From: Kaistia defluvii
GTDB lineage: Bacteria; Pseudomonadota; Alphaproteobacteria; Rhizobiales; Kaistiaceae
Direction: 5' to 3'
Assembly: GCF_026343955.1 (NCBI RefSeq)
Contig: NZ_JAPKNI010000004.1
Span: 434,001-498,000, forward strand
Length of the DNA stretch: 64,000 bases
The notes under the pieces: model-generated
What the model saw: the letters and a program-made list of their open reading frames with translations, nothing else
The model's database searches: none
What the model was told of the DNA's origin: nothing
Shown here: one piece after another, positions 61,469 through 64,000 of the stretch
Position numbering within the stretch: the first letter of the stretch is position 1
How the letters are laid out: every line of letters begins with the position of its first letter
Made by a program: the position numbers and the translations under genes

Positions 61469-62413
61469 ATGTCGATGCGGAATATCCTGATTGGCTTTGG
61501 AGCCGGAATGGCGGCAGCGCTGCTGTTTGCCGGGCTCGTCAGCGGGACCGCCCTCGCCTTCCCCCTCTTCATCCTGTCTCCCCTGCCGATCGCCATCGCC
61601 GCGCTCGGCTTCGGCACGCTTTCCGGCGCTGCCGCGGCCGCCGTCGCCTCGGCTCTGATCGGCCTCGCCATCGGCCATCTCGCCGGCGGGCTCTATTTCA
61701 TCCTCTTCGCCGCCCCCGTCGCCTGGGCTGCCCATCTCGTCGGCCTGTCGCGGCCGGACGAGTCAGCCCCCGGCGGACGGCAGTGGTTTCCGCTCGATAT
61801 CGTGCTTCTGCGCGCCGCGCTCGCGGTGGCGGCGGCGGTGGTCGTGACCGGTTTCCTGCTCGGCTATGACCCCGAGGCGCTGATCACCCAGACGCTCGCC
61901 GTACTGAAGAGCTGGCTGGCGCAGTCGGAAGGCATGACACCGCCCGACGCGGAGATGGAGCCGCTGGTGCGCTTCAACATCGCACTGATGCCCTTCACCT
62001 CGGCCAGCCTGACGCTCGGCATCCTGGTGCTCGCGACTTGGCTCGGCGCTCGAATCGCCAGGATGTCCGGCCTGCTCGCCCGCGAGTGGACGCCGCTCTG
62101 GACGATCGTGCTGCCGCAGCCGGCAGCGCTTTTCTTCGGCCTCGCCTTCGTCGTCAGCCTGCTGCCCGGCGTGCCCGGCCAGATTGCCGGCGCCGTCGCC
62201 GGCGCCATGGGCTTCGCCTTCGCGCTGACCGGCTTCGGTCTGCTGCATGCGCTGCTCCTCGGCAAGGCGGCTCGGCCGCTGCTGCTTTTCCTTGTCTATG
62301 CCGTCAGCTTCATCTTCCTGCTGCCGCTCGGCATCATGGCCGTGGTCGGACTTGCCGACACGGCCCTTCAATTCCGGGCCCGCCGCTTCGCGGCACGGCC
62401 CGGCATCTCGTAA
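61469..62413 (+). CDS. DUF2232 integral membrane protein
   Basis: A 314-residue protein with about eight or nine hydrophobic segments and very little polar loop. It matches DUF2232 (YybS-like) membrane proteins that in Hyphomicrobiales sit between rpsR and rplI. Seen: SPLPIAIAALGFGTLSGAAAAA near residue 40 and LALTGFGLLHALLLGKAARPLLLFLVYAVSFIF in parts near 255. Function unknown; the link with ribosomal protein genes is by position only. The chosen ATG opens the first helix. Confidence 0.86.
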   Translation: MSMRNILIGFGAGMAAALLFAGLVSGTALAFPLFILSPLPIAIAALGFGTLSGAAAAAVASALIGLAIGHLAGGLYFILFAAPVAWAAHLVGLSRPDESAPGGRQWFPLDIVLLRAALAVAAAVVVTGFLLGYDPEALITQTLAVLKSWLAQSEGMTPPDAEMEPLVRFNIALMPFTSASLTLGILVLATWLGARIARMSGLLAREWTPLWTIVLPQPAALFFGLAFVVSLLPGVPGQIAGAVAGAMGFAFALTGFGLLHALLLGKAARPLLLFLVYAVSFIFLLPLGIMAVVGLADTALQFRARRFAARPGIS

Positions 62414-62449
62414 CTCATTGACAGAACGATAGAACGAAGGAGTCATACC

Positions 62450-63013
62450 ATGGACGTCATTCTGCTGGAGCGCGTCGCGAAGCTCGGCCAGATGGGCGAA
62501 GTCGTGCACGTCAAGGACGGCTACGCCCGCAACTTCCTGCTGCCGCAGGGCAAGGCGCTGCGCGCCAACGAAGCCAACAAGAAGCGCTTCGAGGCCGAGA
62601 AGGTTCACCTCGAAGCCCGCAACCTCGAGCGCAAGTCCGACGCCGAGAAGGTCGCCGAGGCACTCAACGGCCAGTCCTTCATCGTCGTCCGCCAGGCCGG
62701 CGAGACCGGCCAGCTCTACGGTTCGGTTTCGAGCCGCGACGTTGCCGAGCTCGTCACCGAGGCCGGCTTCTCGGTCGGCCGCAGCCAGGTCGTCCTCGAA
62801 GTTCCGATCAAGACCATCGGCCTGCACGACGTCGTGGTCGCGCTGCATCCGGAAGTGGAAGCAACCGTCACGATCAACGTCGCCCGCAGCGTCGACGAAG
62901 CCGCCCGCCAGTCGAAGGGTGAAGACCTCTCGGCCGTCCAGGACGACTTCGAGCTCGAGCCGCTTCCGGAAGGCGAAGGCTTCGCCGGCGTCGACGACGA
63001 AGAAGAGATCTGA
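62450..63013 (+). CDS. rplI: 50S ribosomal protein L9
   Basis: L9 binds 23S rRNA and affects frame maintenance. The 187-residue protein has the conserved N-terminus [31 protein letters not shown] in part, a long connecting helix and a C-terminal domain beginning near [18 protein letters not shown]. The acidic tail (about residues 170-187) is longer than in E. coli, as usual in this order. AACGAAGGAG lies before the ATG. A strong terminator follows. Confidence 0.97.
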   Translation: MDVILLERVAKLGQMGEVVHVKDGYARNFLLPQGKALRANEANKKRFEAEKVHLEARNLERKSDAEKVAEALNGQSFIVVRQAGETGQLYGSVSSRDVAELVTEAGFSVGRSQVVLEVPIKTIGLHDVVVALHPEVEATVTINVARSVDEAARQSKGEDLSAVQDDFELEPLPEGEGFAGVDDEEEI

Positions 63014-63050
63014 TCGGGTCCCTTCACCTGAAGGGAGCCTTATTTTCGAG

Positions 63051-63077
63051 AGAGCGCCGCGGTTTCCGCGGCGCTCT
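63051..63077 (+). terminator. Rho-independent terminator after rplI
   Basis: A perfect 12-bp stem (AGAGCGCCGCGG and complement) with a TTT loop, followed by TTTTTATTTT. It ends the rpsF-rpsR-DUF2232-rplI operon. Confidence 0.93.
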
Positions 63078-63236
63078 TTTTATTTTGAAGACGCTACGTA
63101 ATCGGCTTAACGCGTACCCGCTTGAAATTGCGGCGAAATCAGGGCTACCATCGATCGACGGCCGGATGTCGCCGACCGCCTTGTCGCAACCTGCCTTGGT
63201 CAACCAAGACATTCAGGAGGGGGGCAGCGGATCACC

Positions 63237-64000
63237 ATGAACCGGTTGCTCATCAACTATCTGTCAGGCGTCCTGAAGCGTGGATCGCTTGAAATCATCG
63301 ACGCCAGGGGAAGGCTCCACCGCTTCGGCGATGGCAGCGGCGTCCCGGTCCGTGTCCGCTTCACTTCGGCGGCCGCCGAGCGCGCGGTCATCCTGAATCC
63401 CGAGCTGAAGCTCGGCGAGACCTTCATGGATGGCGGCTTCGTGGTCGAGCAGGGCTCGATCTACGATTTCCTGGAAGTGGTCCTGCAGAATACCGGTGGC
63501 GGCGGCCGCTCCTGGTGGATGCGCGCGGTGTACCAGATGCGCGTCTGGACCCGGCGCTTCCGGCAGTGGAACACGCCGTTCCGCGCGCGCCAGAACGTCG
63601 CCCACCACTACGATCTCGACGGGCGGCTCTATTCGCTGTTCCTCGACAGCGACCAGCAATATTCCTGCGCCTATTTCGAGACGCCGGATACCGGCCTCGA
63701 AGAAGCGCAGATCGCGAAGAAGCGGCACCTCGCGGCCAAGCTGGCGCTGGCGCCGGGTCAGAAGGTGCTGGATATCGGCTCCGGCTGGGGTGGACTCGGC
63801 CTCTACCTTGCCAGCCATGCCGATGTCGACGTGACCGGCGTGACGCTGTCGGAGGAGCAGCACAAGGTCTCGAACGCCCGCGCCGCATCGATGAACCTCG
63901 CCGACCGCGCCGCGTTCAAGCTGCAGGACTACCGGTCGCTGAAGACGCAGTTCGACCGCATCGTCTCGGTTGGCATGTTCGAGCATGTCGGCGTCGGTCA
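63237..64000 (+). CDS. cfa: Cyclopropane-fatty-acyl-phospholipid synthase, C-terminus beyond the window
   Basis: The visible 254 residues are the N-terminal half of a SAM-dependent cyclopropane synthase, which adds a methylene bridge to unsaturated acyl chains of membrane lipids, often in stationary phase. Seen: NQVPxG-free N-domain starting LLINYLSGVLKRGSLEIIDARG in parts, ETFMDGGF near 62, NVAHHYDLDGRLYSLFLD near 117, and the SAM motif KVLDIGSGWGGLGLYLA near 178, followed by TLSEEQ and VSVGMFEHVG. AGGAGGGG lies about 13 nt before the ATG. The gene follows the rplI terminator and has its own leader of about 150 nt. The rest lies outside the window. Confidence 0.94.
   Translation, partial: MNRLLINYLSGVLKRGSLEIIDARGRLHRFGDGSGVPVRVRFTSAAAERAVILNPELKLGETFMDGGFVVEQGSIYDFLEVVLQNTGGGGRSWWMRAVYQMRVWTRRFRQWNTPFRARQNVAHHYDLDGRLYSLFLDSDQQYSCAYFETPDTGLEEAQIAKKRHLAAKLALAPGQKVLDIGSGWGGLGLYLASHADVDVTGVTLSEEQHKVSNARAASMNLADRAAFKLQDYRSLKTQFDRIVSVGMFEHVGVG

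Noticed and set aside
1-64000. CRISPR array, prophage, toxin-antitoxin pair, restriction system or transposon
   Set aside because: No regularly spaced repeats, integrase, transposase, phage structural or defence-type genes were recognised on either strand. No tRNA or rRNA was seen.

Overview
The window is a gene-dense, high-GC chromosomal segment of an alphaproteobacterium, most likely of the order Hyphomicrobiales (Rhizobiales). The evidence is the presence of HdaA, a truncated-type SDR-uvrC pair, the chain pepA / lptF-lptG-lptD-surA-pdxA-rsmA / gmk-yicC-mltG-fabF-acpP-fabG-fabD / rpsF-rpsR-DUF2232-rplI, a porin of the Omp25/31 type, and many GTG and 4-nt-overlap (ATGA/GTGA) gene junctions. 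The genus cannot be fixed from the sequence. No tRNA, rRNA, CRISPR array, prophage, insertion sequence or integrase was seen, so this is mainly core chromosome with scattered accessory genes.

Layout. 0-5.2 kb (minus): ppx (cut by the window edge), ppk1, hdaA and an AI-2E family permease, covering polyphosphate metabolism and replication control. 5.5-7.2 kb (plus): purM-purN. 7.2-11.2 kb: an MgtC/DUF4010 membrane protein, a GFA-family zinc protein, a host-attachment-type protein and a membrane diguanylate cyclase. 11.4-16.1 kb: rlmJ, a glutathionyl-hydroquinone-reductase-like protein, two exported proteins (one RNase T2), a GST and an inositol-monophosphatase-family enzyme. 16.2-16.9 kb: an outer-membrane beta-barrel protein behind an unusual repeat-rich intergenic region. 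17.2-26.97 kb: a pteridine-reductase-like SDR and uvrC, then a block of mostly minus-strand accessory genes (OGFr-like, VOC, HAD, Tim44-like, TrhO, DUF3297, DgkA), then pgsA-moaD-moaE and an HD hydrolase. 27.0-31.8 kb: GST, ndk, DinB, a DUF4344 protein with an altered zinc-protease motif, and an ABC-F ATPase.

31.9-51.5 kb is the envelope and fatty-acid core: holC and pepA (minus), lptF-lptG-lptD-surA-pdxA-rsmA (plus), then MliC, gmk, yicC, mltG, fabF, acpP, fabG and fabD (minus), with a glutamate-synthase-like enzyme and a second GFA protein inserted between yicC and mltG. These genes act together: LptF/G/D export lipopolysaccharide, SurA folds LptD and other barrels, FabD/G/F and ACP make acyl chains for lipid A and phospholipid, and MltG terminates glycan strands.

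51.8-60.1 kb lies between fabD and rpsF and looks like an accessory insertion. It holds a fosmidomycin-resistance-type MFS exporter, a small unknown membrane protein, a three-gene metal-linked ABC system whose permease has a histidine-rich extracytoplasmic loop, an alkaline phosphatase with a calcium-loop-like insert, a LysR regulator and a PdxI-type pyridoxal reductase. Two families of palindromic REP-like repeats flank genes there. 60.5-63.0 kb is rpsF-rpsR-DUF2232-rplI, preceded by a leader hairpin that could bind S6:S18. The window ends inside a cyclopropane-fatty-acid synthase gene.

No wholly new multi-gene system stands out. The best candidates for a second look are the His-rich ABC system, the OGFr-like protein, the catalytically altered DUF4344 protein, the secreted protein coupled to RNase T2, the terminator placed directly before holC, and the S6 leader hairpin.
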